In this document: positions 22,967 through 33,727 of the stretch, piece by piece
How the letters are laid out: each line of letters starts with the position of its first letter
Position numbering within the stretch: the stretch's first letter is position 1
NCBI GenBank assembly: GCA_037043015.1
Contig: CM073322.1
Location: forward strand, 660,101-724,100
Origin: Bryum argenteum
Taxonomy: Eukaryota > Streptophyta > Bryopsida > Bryales > Bryaceae
DNA: 64,000 nt
Direction: 5' to 3'
Position numbers and translations under genes: made by a program
Notes under the pieces: generated by a model
Told to the model about the DNA's origin: nothing
Seen by the model: only the letters and a program-made list of their open reading frames with translations
The model's database searches: none

Positions 22967-23217
22967 GTAGGGAGAGGAGGATCCCGATTCCCCATATGAG
23001 AGTTGGTGGAGGACCCACCATCATCGCCGCGCTCGAAAAACCCGCTTTCGAAAAACGGGTGGCCGGAACTGCCACAAAAATCGGTAGAGGGCGGGGAGTC
23101 GGAAAGCTCAGCACCGTGATCCTCAACCTTGACCTTCTTCAAAGCAGGGGGTATCGGCTGGCAGCCGATAGGTGTAACAGAGCGATCATCGATTGAACAG
23201 TCGGACCTTGTATCCAC
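22967..23217 (-). CDS. Possible N-terminal extension of the DUF7869-like protein
   Basis: An open frame from an ATG at 23217 (MDTRSDCSIDD) reads into the region before the ATG at 22966 but in another frame. It is rich in Ser, Asp and Gly with no recognised domain. It encodes the palindrome at 23152 as PIGCQPIP. It may be a 5' exon, or an N-terminus separated by a frameshift; I cannot tell which. Confidence 0.35.
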
Positions 23218-23297
23218 CGAGAGGATGTTGTGCCCAAGACGATCACCTAGGGTAGTGAAAGCGGCTCCTCACGATGGCGGTAATTCCTACAAAGTCC

Positions 23298-23858
23298 TTA
23301 CATATCTTGAAAGGTCGAACAACGACAAAAAGTCATGCGGGACACGGAACCCCTCCCATGTTCCTTTCGGGAGCACTCGACTATCGATCCAACTCCAATA
23401 GCATGATGATGTGCGGACCGATCGACGTGCGTGCGCGCAACCTCCATGTTCACGGTAAGAGTTAGGAACTCTTCGATGGGCTTTTCTTCAATACTCTCAG
23501 GTATCGGCCGCCAGCCGATAGGTTTCGGGACAAAATCTAATTCATCAATTAGAGGCCTCACATATCGCTCCTCCCAGACGATTCTCTTACCAACGCACTG
23601 ACTAAGAAGCTTCAAATCGTCCGTGGGAAATGGTATAATCATCTTGATATTACTTGCTACATCCAGAACAAGGACCTCTAGCAGGGAGGGGTCTCGACGC
23701 GCATTCTTCTTGATAGCAGCGCGACCGGCGTAATACAGTCCAGCGTGGGTTAACGCGACAACGACGTCCTTAGCTAGCATCCATCTACCCGACCCACCCT
23801 TCCTAGTGAAAGAGTCAATCGGTTCAGTTTCCAAAACTGATGGCAGCAGACGCTTCAT
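23298..23858 (-). CDS. Unknown protein, 186 codons
   Basis: ATG at 23858 (MKRLLPSVLE). It has a globular-looking segment (RWMLAKDVVVALTHAGLYYAG; LLEVLVLDVASNIKMIIPF; WEERYVRPLIDELDFVPK) and then a palindrome translated as PIGWRPIP, in the same frame as the PIGCQPIP of the neighbouring ORF. The last 50 residues look like intronic read-through, so this may be one exon of a larger gene. No family recognised. It lies 1.3 kb from the divergent ParB/methyltransferase gene. Confidence 0.4.
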   Translation of the reverse strand: MKRLLPSVLETEPIDSFTRKGGSGRWMLAKDVVVALTHAGLYYAGRAAIKKNARRDPSLLEVLVLDVASNIKMIIPFPTDDLKLLSQCVGKRIVWEERYVRPLIDELDFVPKPIGWRPIPESIEEKPIEEFLTLTVNMEVARTHVDRSAHHHAIGVGSIVECSRKEHGRGSVSRMTFCRCSTFQDM

Positions 23859-24480
23859 TTCCGTGATCTTCAGGTTATCCTAGTCCGAAAGTAGGAGAGT
23901 ATCGGCCGGCAGTCGTTACAGTTAGAAGTGCTAGAATGTGGATTGCCTAAAATAGTATCGACCGGCAGCCGACACAGCTACAAGTACTGAACTGTTCTAC
24001 CGCGAAGAGCAGACCACAGCAAAGGTAAAACAAAAGTATCGGCCGGCAGCCGATACGGCTACGGACAGAGAGGGTGAGGAAGTAGTATCGGCTGGCAGCC
24101 GATACAGATAAGAGCTGAGTTGGACGGTTGAACTGCCAACACTGTATCGGCCGGCAGCCGATACAGCTTCTAGTACTGGTGTGGGGGAAAGAGAACACCG
24201 TATCGGCCGGCAGCCGATACAACTTCCACGACTGGGATTGGGGATCGAGAACACTGTATCGGCCGGCAGCCGATACAGCTTCCACGACTGGGTTTGGGGA
24301 TCAAGAACACTGTATCGGCCGGCAGCCGATACAATAGATCAAAGAAATTATATCGGCTGGACAGAAAATTATATCGGCTGGTGAGACAAAGGCCTAGGGT
24401 TCTGGTGATTATGACCTAAATTATATCGGCTGATGAGAGCATGATATCGGCCGGCGTTGTTGTAAAAGCTAGAGCTTGGG
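23859..24480. repeat. Palindrome cluster with about 55-bp tandem units
   Basis: Palindromes lie at about 23900 (damaged), 23956, 24036, 24086, 24144, 24199, 24256 and 24310. The last four are spaced 54-57 bp within a near-identical unit (…ATACAGCTTCCACGACTGGG…, ending GAACACTG). Half-sites (TATCGGCTGG, TATCGGCTGATG) trail off at 24349, 24369, 24424 and 24443. Confidence 0.9.
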
Positions 24481-25187
24481 GATCCAAAATTAATCTGTGA
24501 ATATTCTCGAATATTCGACGCAAAAACAATGTCGAAATATCTAAAACAGAGAAATTAGCATGTCTAGAGGGCGTGGCAACAGAACAGCTTGAAGAGGAGA
24601 GCGAGGGGACAGGACAGCATGAGGAGAGAGAGGGAGAGAGAAATGTGAAAAATGGGAGTGAATGGGTACCCTAGGCCTACTCCACTCAGGAAATGGCGCC
24701 CCAATCAAGAAAATTTCAAAAACCAAGAAGATTTCAAAAATCAAGAAATCAAAAATTTGAATGGAGAGCGGGGGAGGAGCAAGCAATGATTCGTGACGTT
24801 TTGGCGGGGGGCAGCCGAATCTTTCCGCGGGCAGCAGGCGGGCAGGCGCGGGCAGGCGCGGGCAGGCGCGCCGCCTCATGGAAAGCGACGCGACCCGTCA
24901 TTTCAAGAGGGGGGGGTAATACCCCCTTCCCCCCCATTTCTCTCTCATTTCCACTCTCCCTCTCCACTTCTCTCTCCCTCCTCCGCGCACCTCTCCGCTC
25001 CCCTCTTTTCCGCGCATTTGATTTCTCTTCTATTCTTGTCTCTTGTGTTTTTGCTATCCGACGGCAGCCGACACGGAGCTTGGCAGCCAGCCGACGCGGA
25101 GTGAAGCAGCAGCAGCCGATACGTGGTGTGCGCGAAACCCTAATCGGCCGACATCCGCGTCAGAGCAGCCGATACAACTCGTCAGCA
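24481..25187. promoter_or_regulatory. Divergent intergenic region and 5' leader of the ParB/methyltransferase gene
   Basis: Lies between the minus-strand genes and the plus-strand start at 25188. It holds a triplicated GGGCAGGCGC at about 24838-24870, a G-run, a CT-rich tract at 24925-25050 typical of plant 5' leaders, and partial palindromes (AGCAGCCGATAC) in the leader at 25050-25175. No TATA box is convincing. Probably a bidirectional promoter; inferred. Confidence 0.4.
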
Positions 25188-25204
25188 ATGGCAGAATCCG
25201 CAAG

Positions 25205-25875
25205 GTAAGCCCTCTATTCTTCTTAGTTCTTTGTATCGGCCGCCAGCCGATAGAAGTGTTTTATCGGCTGCCAGCCGATACAATCTTTTCTATCGGCTGC
25301 TGTCCGATATGTGTGTTCTGTATCTATTCACTGCTGTATTGATCCCCACATTTGTGTGTATCGGTCGCCAGCCGATACATCTGTGTTATCGGCCGCCAGC
25401 GGATACATCTGTGTTATCGGCTGGCAGCCGATGCATGTGTTGTATCGGCTGGCAGCCGATAGATGCCGTATTGGCCTGGTTATTGCCTGATGCATTGATG
25501 TCGTTCTATATGTCGATTGTAATGCCTCCCGATATTTTTGCTCAATCTTTAGGTCGCATTTTCATTTATTTGTACTTCTGCATGTTATGTATGTGTATCG
25601 GCCGCCATCCGATATATGTGTATTATCGGCTGGCAGCCGATACATGCCATTGTATCGGCCCCTACATGCTGGATGTATTGATATTGAATTCTCTGTATAC
25701 TGCAATGACTTATCGGCCGGCAGCCGATATGTATAAGCATATCGGCCGGCAGCCGATATATTTTATCCGATCTTATATATTTACTTTCCTGCTTGTGGTC
25801 TAAACTGCTTTTCAGCTGTACTGGTATGTATCGGCCGGCGGCCGACATGCTCTTACTTGCGCTTCGATGATATAG
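25205..25875 (+). repeat. Intron 1 of the ParB/methyltransferase-like gene, packed with palindromes
   Basis: A GTAAGC...TATAG intron of 671 bp with about a dozen copies of the 19-bp palindrome (about 25222, 25260, 25290, 25357, 25386, 25416, 25443, 25594, 25624, 25709, 25738, 25827). Copies differ mainly at the central bases, which alternate CGGCA, TGGCA, CGCCA and TGCCA. Confidence 0.8.
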
Positions 25876-26725
25876 GAAGCCGGGACTTCTGAAGAAGATT
25901 CTCGGGGACAGCCTCAGCGTCACTGACGTTTCAATAGGCGGAGTCGTTCCTCGTGCTGCGTGGCTGGGGTCTCCGATCATTGATGCTTGGGGCCTCCACT
26001 GGAAGGATCTGCCGACGGGGAGGGTTGAAGTCGTCTGCTCCGTGCTCATAAAGGGGAACATCATGCTGGGACACGGGTCCGTCTTGGCGGTTGAGAAGGC
26101 CGTTAATATTCCGGAGAATGTCGACCTACTCATCAGCCTTAGGCCCCCCGGCCAACCAGAAGGGGAGGAAGATTTTATCGCCATATCCTTGCCGTGGAGT
26201 AAGTGCACGGAGGCAATCTGCGGAGAGACCTCTGTGAAGCTCGGGATGTTCTTTGCTGCATCATCTCCAATGAATGTAGAGGAGTTTATGGATTCCTGGG
26301 AGATGCTCAGGGGGGCGTTGCACGAGGCGAATAAGTACCTCGATGCAGCTGCGGTGGCCGCGGAGAAGCAGAAGAAGAAGGTTCCTTCTGCTCGAAAGAG
26401 GAAGGAGTCGGGTGCCGCTGATAACACGGTTGTCAGCGTCGGGGATCATTCCGTCTTGGCTGGGGAGAGCAGTCGCTCGAAGAAGAAGTCAGCATCCAAG
26501 GTTTTGGAGCTCGATCTGGACGAGGCGCTGGAGAGAGGGAATCGCATGTCTACAAAGACAAGTGATGCCGAAATCGACGCCATCTACAAGGCGTTGGAGA
26601 AGGGCTTGACGGCTTCATTCCCTTACAAGAAAAGGCGGCTTCCAAGGGTAATTCCGTCGGAGAGGCTGCACATCGCACCGGACGAACTGAAGTACCGGAG
26701 GATCGCGAAGGAGCGTTTGGGTCAG

Positions 26726-26897
26726 GTACAATTCGAATTTTGTTTTGCTCTCCTTATTTCTGTATCGGCCGCCAGCCGATACATTGTGCTCTTCTCATTA
26801 TCTGTGATATTTTGCTACTCCCTATCTGCCCTTTTGTATCGGCTGCCGGCCGATACAGATTCTGCTGCTGTTCTGATGTCTCCCTTGTTTGTATCAG
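26726..26897 (+). other. Intron 2 of the ParB/methyltransferase-like gene
   Basis: GTACAA...TATCAG, phase 0, with palindromes at about 26761 and 26835. Confidence 0.65.
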
Positions 26898-27380
26898 GTG
26901 AAGGCCATATACAAAGGCTAAGGTGCTATCCGGAAGAAGCCTGAGATTCACGGGATCCCTCTTAAGCGGAAGCCCCTCGCAACGGATTCTGGTATAGATG
27001 CGGTTATGGACTACATGCCCGCGGAGAACGAGACGTTTACCATGCCTGACGGGACGATAGTTCCATGGTGGGAGAACCCATCTACTCACTGGTACATCAT
27101 TGGGGGGCAGCACACCGTCACAGCTTGCCGGGAGCTCGCGGACACATTTCCAAAAGGCTCGGATGCTTATAAGGAGCTTCTGGAGTTTGAAGTCATCCCT
27201 GTCTACAACAAGGATCCGCGGCAGCTAGTTCGCGTCTCCAACGCGCTCAACCTTAACATTGCGGAGAAGGTTGCGAGGGAGAATTTTCGTTCTTGCGCTG
27301 AGCTCGGGCGTGGGGCATGGATCCGAGCTGGTCGTCCGCTACCCCACCGTGGAGGTGGAAAGAGTTCCAAGGAGTACGAG

Positions 27381-27531
27381 GTATGTCTTCTTCTCGGTAT
27401 CGGCCGGCGGCCGATACCTTCTTGCTATGATATTTTTTCCTTGTCTTAATTGAAGTTTTGTTGGTATCAGCCGCCGGCCGATACAGTAAGTTTTCATCTG
27501 TTACTGCTCTTATATTCCTTGTTCGCTGGAG
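27381..27531 (+). other. Intron 3 of the ParB/methyltransferase-like gene
   Basis: GTATGT donor after GAG; a pyrimidine-rich acceptor near CTGGAG at about 27531 (an AG nine bases later would also keep phase). Palindromes lie at about 27396 and 27462. Confidence 0.55.
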
Positions 27532-28939
27532 CTTGCCAAGGCACAAGTGATGGCGCACTTCGTGTCCGAGAAGTCAACCAGTAAGCTGCCTCTCGTCTTC
27601 GCCGGTGACGAGGCGTGGAATAGCTGGATTGAAGTTTTCAACGCCTGGGAGGCCGGAGAGCTGATCGCCGATGACGGCACTGAGCCTGGTGTTGTTCCCC
27701 GCCTGCCACTGACGGAGATCACGAAGTCGGATCTCGTTCCGACGCTTGGGCTACGGGACTCCGACCTCATCAGCCTCGCGAAGAAGATTATCGCGAAGAA
27801 GGTCTGCATCAAGTCAAACAGCAAGACGAAGGAGATGCTTACGCTGCAGGACTGGTGCCGCGACAAGAAGCTCGACCGAGTAATTATGAATGAGCTCATG
27901 TAGAAGTTGAAGGGCCACCCACTACCCTGCAAGGACGCAAACTGGGTCCCTTACACTGATGAAATGTGGGACGAGCTAGCCCGCAAGAAGAACCTGACAC
28001 TGGATCTCGTCAGGAATATATGGACGGACCTGAAGAAGGTCACGGCAGGGAACGAGTGGCTAAATGGTCGTGTGAATCCCATGAATCCCACCACCGATAA
28101 GTCGAAGAACGGGATTGCGCCGGCCATCTTCTCCGAGATTTTGGAGACTTACACCACCGTTCACGTTGCGGGCGGGGTGGCGTCAACTAGGGACTGCCTC
28201 ACTTACGTCTGCAAGAGTGCTGACGCCATCGACGACGTCCTTGCTATGGTCGAGGACGCAACCCGCAATGCCGTTATCACAAGGGACCCCAAGGTTTTTG
28301 TTCTTTTTTGCTACACGCCCTGTGGGGAGCCCGTTGTTGTCAGCCGGACCGAGCTGTTTGCTATCGTGAAGGCCGCAACCGTCGACACTGAGAGCGACGC
28401 GTTCGATCTTTTCGAGGATGATGATGAGGATGTCTCCCCGATTAAGCCGGACATTCCGGTGCCGATGTTCTTTATCGGCACCTCGAAGCAGCGGGATCTA
28501 CTCGCTTCCATCTGGCGCTGTGCTACGGCGACGTGGGCTGCGCATTCCGTCGACTACAAGCCCTCTGCACGCGCTGGCTTCAAGAGGTTTGAGCTCGACG
28601 CTTCTCCGCTCGTCACGTTGTCGATCACCTATCCGAAGACTGGGTCAGACGACAGCATCTTGAGGGTCTTCAAGAAATTCACCGGGATTCAGAAGCCGAT
28701 CGAGTGGTTCCAGGAGTGCCCGAAAGGAGCTGTCGACTGGAATGGTGGTTGCTGCGGAGTCGATCACGTGACGCTGGAGAAGTTCTTAAAACCAGGGATG
28801 TCAATCCGGACGTCTTTTGGGTTTTTTTGGTCGGACGGACGTCCGTCCGTCCGGGGGGTAAATCGGAATTACTATGCATGTAGTAAATTTTTTAACCGTC
28901 AGATCATATTGAAAATCGCATCGTAGCCGTTCAAATAGT

Positions 28940-29388
28940 GTTGTGAGGGTAGGTGATTACCGTTGGATTGAATCGGGCGGCCCTGGACCGTCCGATTGGC
29001 CTTGCCGACCGACCGGTCGACGCCGTCGGATCGGTCGCTGATCGCCAGCCGTCCGTCCGATCGATCGCGGGTTGGTCGGGCGTCGGATGGGCCCTTTGAT
29101 CGGCGTCGGCCGACCGACGGTCGCGCTCTCCGTTGGCGGTCGATCGGCCGCGACCGCCGGCGGTCAGCGATGGCCGTCCGATCTGTCGGCCGATCGGTCG
29201 GGTCGGCCGCGCGTGATCGGTCGGGTCGGCCGGGCGATCGGTCGGGCCGGTCGGCGCCGCCGTCCGACGGACGGTCGGTCGGGCCGCTTGGCTGACCGGT
29301 CGCGCCGCCGGCGCCGGCCGTCGGTCGGTCGGGCGGTCGGCCATCGGCCGTCCGATTTAGGTCGCCGGTCGGCCATGCGACCGCGGCC
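28940..29388 (+). repeat. GC-rich CGGTCGG/CGATCGG block, left end, promoter of the kinase-like gene
   Basis: About 450 bp of degenerate CGGTCGG, CGATCGG, CGGCCG words, ending at a TATATAA box. Five further blocks of the same kind lie at about 33120, 35930, 38630, 41580 and 48975. Possibly subterminal transposase-binding DNA reused as promoter; inferred. Confidence 0.7.
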
Positions 29389-29395
29389 TATATAA
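29389..29395 (+). promoter_or_regulatory. TATA box (TATATAA) of the kinase-like gene
   Basis: CTATATAAGG sits at the end of the GC-rich block, about 20-30 bp before CCTCACTTCTTTCC, a likely start-site region. The spacing fits a plant core promoter. Confidence 0.65.
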
Positions 29396-29557
29396 GGCCG
29401 ACCGCCTCCACTCTCCTCACTTCTTTCCTTCGTTATCGAGTGCGGAGTAGTCGAGGTTGGAAATTTTTTAATTTTCATCCACTGGCTCCTTATCCTGCGG
29501 AGGAAAGAAGTCTTTTCATTTGTAAGGGGGGAGATTTTGCTTTTTTTTTTCACAAAG

Positions 29558-31034
29558 ATGCCCAAACATGGGGCTGGCGGTAGTGGGGGGGAGGCCGGAG
29601 ACCAAGGGTTCATAGACATTTGGAGAAGTGGGAGCACCCATCCAATAAGTGCAAGAACTTTCTTCGGGAGAATGTAATCGTGCGATTTTATGAGGCTAAC
29701 AGTCTTCCACGTTTGTTTAGCAAATACGTGAGATACAAAGAGGAAGCTGTGGCCAAATTCAAGGACAATATGATGGACCTCATGATGGAAGCGCTCCAAG
29801 ATCCGGTGTGGAGAACGGAGACTGATAAGCGTGGTTTTACGGACTGGATGGAGGATAGATTAATTGATGCTATCTGGAATGCTGTCGCCATATTGAAGAG
29901 GTATGAGAGAACCACTCGAGCGGGTGATGAGGAGTTCAGGGATGTGGTATTGAGGGCGGAGGCTTTTCAAGAAGCGATGAGGCCGTCTTCCAATAATGCA
30001 AACCGGGTTGGTTCCATAGGATGGTGGCGCACGGAACAAGGAAGGTTAATGGAGCTGGTTCGTACGAATAATGTGGTAGTAATTCCTATGACGGCCCGTA
30101 TCATCGAGCTTGAGAAGAGGACTCTAAGGGGAGGATACGGCACAATTTTCAAAGTTCACATAAGAGGGGTTGCGGGTATTGAAGAGTTTTGGGAATTTGC
30201 TGCAAAGACTCCCATCCATGCTGTGACACGACCAGACTTGGCTAAGGTGGAGCATCAGAATGAGGCGCTTGCTGTGAGGATACAACATCCCGGTGTTATT
30301 CGTTTTATAGCCATTCATGCAAATAAATTCCGTATTGGTGGAATGGCGGCACGATTCGATCGATGTTGGCTCTTGATGCAAGATATGGAGATGATGTTCA
30401 TGGAGAGATCGGACTCTCACCTCATTCTGATGATGAGCTTATTCGAGCTTGGCAGTTGGTCCGGTTCCGCAAAAAACGAACAGAGCTTGCTTGGGCTTTA
30501 GTGCATATCATGTGTGAAGTCCACCGGTTGAACTACCTCCACAACGATGTGTCTCCAGAGAACATACTTCTTCACTTTCCTCAAGATGAATCACGGGTGT
30601 ATATTGGAATATGTGATTGGGGGCTAAGTACGAGCATGGATGATAAAATGAGGTCCCTGTATACGTTTACAAAACCTCAAGAGCGAATTGATACTCTACA
30701 AGCACGATATTGGGTAGATCCTCGGGTGGCGTACTTGTACAAACGGAGTGATGACATTCACATTATTCCCGTTCTTGATTGCGCTTCGGAGGAGTTTGCT
30801 ACGGCACGAATAGCACAACGCATCCTCAAGAAGAGCATGTCGAAGGCCTACGAGAATTGCCAAAGTACAACGGGACCTGACCGGTGGTGCAATCAAGACT
30901 TGGCAAATGCTTTTGACCAATACTTGGAGATGGTGGCTGATGCAAAGTATACGTTGACCCACGTTGTCAACCGCTTCATGGAATCATTCCATTGGCCGGT
31001 GCCAAATGATCATTATCGCACCAAGTATGATTAG
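29558..31034 (+). pseudogene. Protein-kinase-like gene carried by the hAT, frameshifted
   Basis: Possible ATG at 29558 (MPKHGAGG), but a G-run near 29588 puts the main frame (from about 29620, KWEHPSNKCKNFLREN) out of phase. A long N-terminal helical region comes first. Kinase landmarks follow: glycine loop GGYGTIFKV (about 30133), FAAKT (beta-3 Lys), HQNEALA (alpha-C Glu), LLMQDM (hinge), HNDVSPENILL (catalytic loop, HRD changed to HND) and CDWGLS (DFG changed to DWG). A second indel at about 30400-30430 moves the frame before DDELIRAWQLV. It stops at 31032-31034. No APE motif is obvious. Likely a captured host kinase-like gene, probably non-functional now. Confidence 0.7.
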
Positions 31035-31741
31035 CAAATTAGTTATGCGCATTTCTTTTAGTTCTTCCGGCTTTATTAGATTTTTAGATTCTTCATTGAA
31101 GTTCTGATGTAGATGTAGGCAAATTTTTTGTAGTAAAGTGTATTACATGCCTTCTATATGTATCGGCTTCAAGTACATTCTTGTTTATATATACCTTGCA
31201 CCAATGACTTCTTCTCCATTGTTTGTTATTTTATTTTATTACTTCTTACCTTCAATAGAAATATCTCCAAATCTTCATGAACAATATTTGAGAATGTATA
31301 ATGAATTGTGGAACTTCTTCATTACATCAACCTTGCGTAGTTGCGATATTAATGGTTTGTCCAAAGTCAGCTCAAGCATAATATGACTTTTCTTACATAT
31401 GCTTTTTTTTGAATGAATTGATGAACATATTATATGTTAGGTGAGAGTGTGAGACTGTGAAAAAAGGCTTAAAGCCAAACAGAAGAAATTATTACCACCA
31501 AGTGAACTTATAGTATAAAATACAAAGACATTGCCATAAAATCCTTGTAATAACAAATTACATAGTATATTAATATAGAACGATATAGTCCGATATTGGA
31601 TAATCCATTCATAAACAAAATATGGATTTCTGTATCCTCAAAATTGGCCCCTAGCAAGGCGAGAATGGTGTAGACATTATCCGCTGCCAAAAACTACATA
31701 ACCTTCACTACAATGACACTATGTATGATGATTTGTCATTC
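31035..31741. other. 3' flanks of two convergent genes
   Basis: AT-rich sequence between the kinase-like gene and the convergent minus-strand gene. No other gene seen; the 82- and 60-codon ORFs look like chance. Confidence 0.5.
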
Positions 31742-33068
31742 TTAATCCGATTCTTCATCATCGTCTTTACGACTTGGCGCAGCGCCGTAAGAAGGTGGTC
31801 CTCGAGAAGATTCTCTAAACAAGTACGTTTGCCTAAAGTTTCTTTCGGCCTCGAGCTGTTCAATGTATTCCTGCTGACTTAGAAGTGTGGCTTGTTGCAG
31901 ATCTTGTTGGTACCTCGCCTCTTCATCCTCCGGAGATAGATAAGGTGCTGAAGGCATGTCGTTACTTCCGTATGCATTCTGACCATATCCATAATTTGTG
32001 TAGCCAACAATGTCTGATCTTCTATCATATTGACCTCCATACTCGTATGTTTCCTTCGGGTGTGATGGCCTACGGTACTCGGGACTTCCGAATGTTGTAC
32101 CGTATTGGTTCCCACGATTGTATGGGTTTATAGGATGAGTTGGGCTTGAGTTGCATTGAGCATTGGATCCGCTACCCTGCTCACCTCCTAAACCATGTGT
32201 ACCTCCTGTATACATTGGAGATGGGTAGTTTGAACTAGATCCACCTCTACCGTACTCGCGTTCGGCTCCATACGTGTTTTGCTGATGAGGTGGCATATAA
32301 CTCACCGAGATCTTGAATTGGTGGTTTCCATGGTAATACCCCTCACTTCCCGTGCCAAAGGATACTTGGTGCTTGAAGATCGTCATGGTTTGAGTCTTCT
32401 TGAGTGCCCCATATGCCCTTGGAGTTCCATGTTGTTGAAGTTGGGCATCCATATCAGCTGCACGTTCTGAATACGTAGTATAACAATCGCTTGGTCCCAT
32501 CCAATTTGTGGGAATGAATCGGTTGCTGCGATCCAATAAATGCACGTTCAAACCTATCACAGTGGTCCAGTCAATGTCCTTGTGCAGGACTATTTCAGCC
32601 CACACCATGGCCATGGTAGAATACAACATCAATTCTGGCCTTGTGTTCTTGATTCCAACTGCAATTGTGACTTCGTGATATCTGTGCGCAAAATGGTCGC
32701 TCTTGCAACTCTTCACTGGGCCTTCACGACGAGGACCATATTTCTACTCGCCGTCGTGCCGCCCATAACTTCATGATGTGGTACATCTTCACGTACTTCT
32801 TGCACATGGTGCAATTCCAAATGTCCGCCCTCTCCTCTCGCCAACCCGGCTCTGCAACACAGTTTGGGTCACTCCATGCTTCCCAATCCATTTTTGGAGG
32901 GTCGCCCTTTGGTCGTAGAGACTTGGCCTCGCCCCTCGAACGCGAAAACTTGGCGCCATTTCCAAGCGGCCGACAAGTATGCGCGGTGTGGGCGTGGGTG
33001 ACCCACGCGGACTTCGAGTAACGCAATCGATGCGGCTTTAAAAAAGCCGCAACGCACAACTGCTTCAC
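31742..33068 (-). pseudogene. Unknown hAT cargo protein with Tyr/Gly/Gln-rich tail
   Basis: Reads from about 33068 to a stop at 31742. The N-terminal part has EPGWREERADIW and CKKYVKMYHIMKLW. A one-base shift near 32730 is needed before KSCKSDHFAHRYHEVTIAVG and YSTMAMVWAEIVLHKDIDW. The C-terminal 160 residues are low complexity, rich in Tyr, Gly, Ser and Gln (prion-like), ending in an acidic tail. The first half matches the gene at 42006-45204 (CKKYVKMYHIGKLW; CKDDHF; YTLLSMVYLELILKRK), so both are diverged members of one family. No known domain recognised. Its promoter appears to be the TATA-like site at 33098-33106. Confidence 0.55.
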
Positions 33069-33097
33069 TGCAGTGAGGACAATGAGCCCCTCCCCTT

Positions 33098-33106
33098 CTA
33101 TTTATG
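33098..33106 (-). promoter_or_regulatory. TATA-like box (CATAAATAG) of the minus-strand cargo gene
   Basis: On the minus strand CATAAATAG lies just downstream of the GC-rich block at 33120-33440 and about 25 bp before GTCCTCACTGC, mirroring the arrangement at 29389. Confidence 0.55.
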
Positions 33107-33114
33107 CCGACCGG

Positions 33115-33445
33115 ATCGGACGCCATTGGCTACCTGGGCCTTGGCCGTCCGATCTCGGCCGGCAACCAAACAATCGGCGATCCAATGGCCGGCGATCGGC
33201 GGTACGACCGATCGATCGGTCGCACGTCCGATCGGTCGATCGGGGCCGTCGATGGCGCGCCGACGGCTCGATCGGGGCCGCCGATCCCGGCCGACCGATC
33301 CGCCGACCGGCGACCGGCGACCGGTCGGTCGACCCGTCTAGCGACCGGCATCCGGCCACTCGACCGGGCCGGCGACCGACGACCGGGTCGGCGACCGGGC
33401 CGGCGACCGACCCGTCCCGGCGACCGGGTCGGTCGATCCTTCCGC
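33115..33445. repeat. GC-rich block 2
   Basis: CGATCGG/CGACCGG-type degenerate repeat upstream of the minus-strand cargo gene. Its right edge (CCTTCCGCGTC..CTCC) is shared with the blocks at 35930 and 38625, as is a downstream CCACGTGGCGTCTAAATA stretch containing a G-box core. Confidence 0.75.
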
Positions 33446-33727
33446 GTCTCCCCTTCCCCTCCTCCTCCTCTTCTCACCCAAAACTCCTGTTTGCACAACT
33501 TCGAACACTTCCTCGCCTTGCATACCTGCATTTTCAAAATTTCTATATTTAGCCTCTTTGGTCCACGTGGCGTCTAAATAAGGACAGGGAATGTTCTGAC
33601 AAGGGAATGTCGGGAATGTCTTTTCGTCATAAACGGGAATGTTTTATGACAAAGATACTATCGGCTTTAAATAAACCTATTATAAGGGACTCTTTGCAAG
33701 AGGAGGGAAGGCCAACAAATCTCCAAG

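Larger units (their letters stand above)
25188..28792 (+). pseudogene. ParB/sulfiredoxin-like + DNA-methyltransferase-like gene, 5' portion, split by hAT
   Basis: ATG at 25188 (MAESAR), then exons 25188-25204, 25876-26725, 26898-27380 and about 27532-28792; the introns carry palindromes. Exon 2 has a Lys-rich segment (KKKVPSARKRK) that may be a nuclear localisation signal. Exon 3 encodes WYIIGGQHTVTACREL, then FEVIPVYNKDPRQ and NALNLNIAEKV; this pattern (G-G-Q-H like DGQHR, then an Asn-rich helix) fits ParB/Srx-like domains. Exon 4 leads to VDHVTLEKFLKP, which precedes the SAM-binding motif found after the hAT insertion. In-frame stops TAA (26919-26921) and TAG (27901-27903) interrupt an otherwise open frame. 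The exon ends at the hAT target duplication CTTAAAAC. I see no clear DPPY motif, so methylase activity is doubtful. Function inferred. Confidence 0.6.

Noticed and set aside
24144..24330. Evenly spaced palindromic repeats resembling a CRISPR array
   Set aside because: The spacers are themselves near-identical, the repeats occur in introns of a eukaryotic locus, and no cas genes are present.
25231..25803. Long ORFs full of YRPAADT, IGRQPI and SAASRY motifs
   Set aside because: The palindrome is stop-free in all six frames, so repeated copies create artificial ORFs within introns and spacers.
26919..27903. Stop-codon reassignment (TAA/TAG as Gln)
   Set aside because: The zinc-finger gene, pol and the third ORF end at ordinary stops, and the affected gene is also split by a transposon, so simple decay suffices.
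33115..33577. Arg/Pro/Asp-rich ORFs over the GC-rich blocks
   Set aside because: Overlapping ORFs in several frames on both strands reflect high GC content and few stops, not protein coding.
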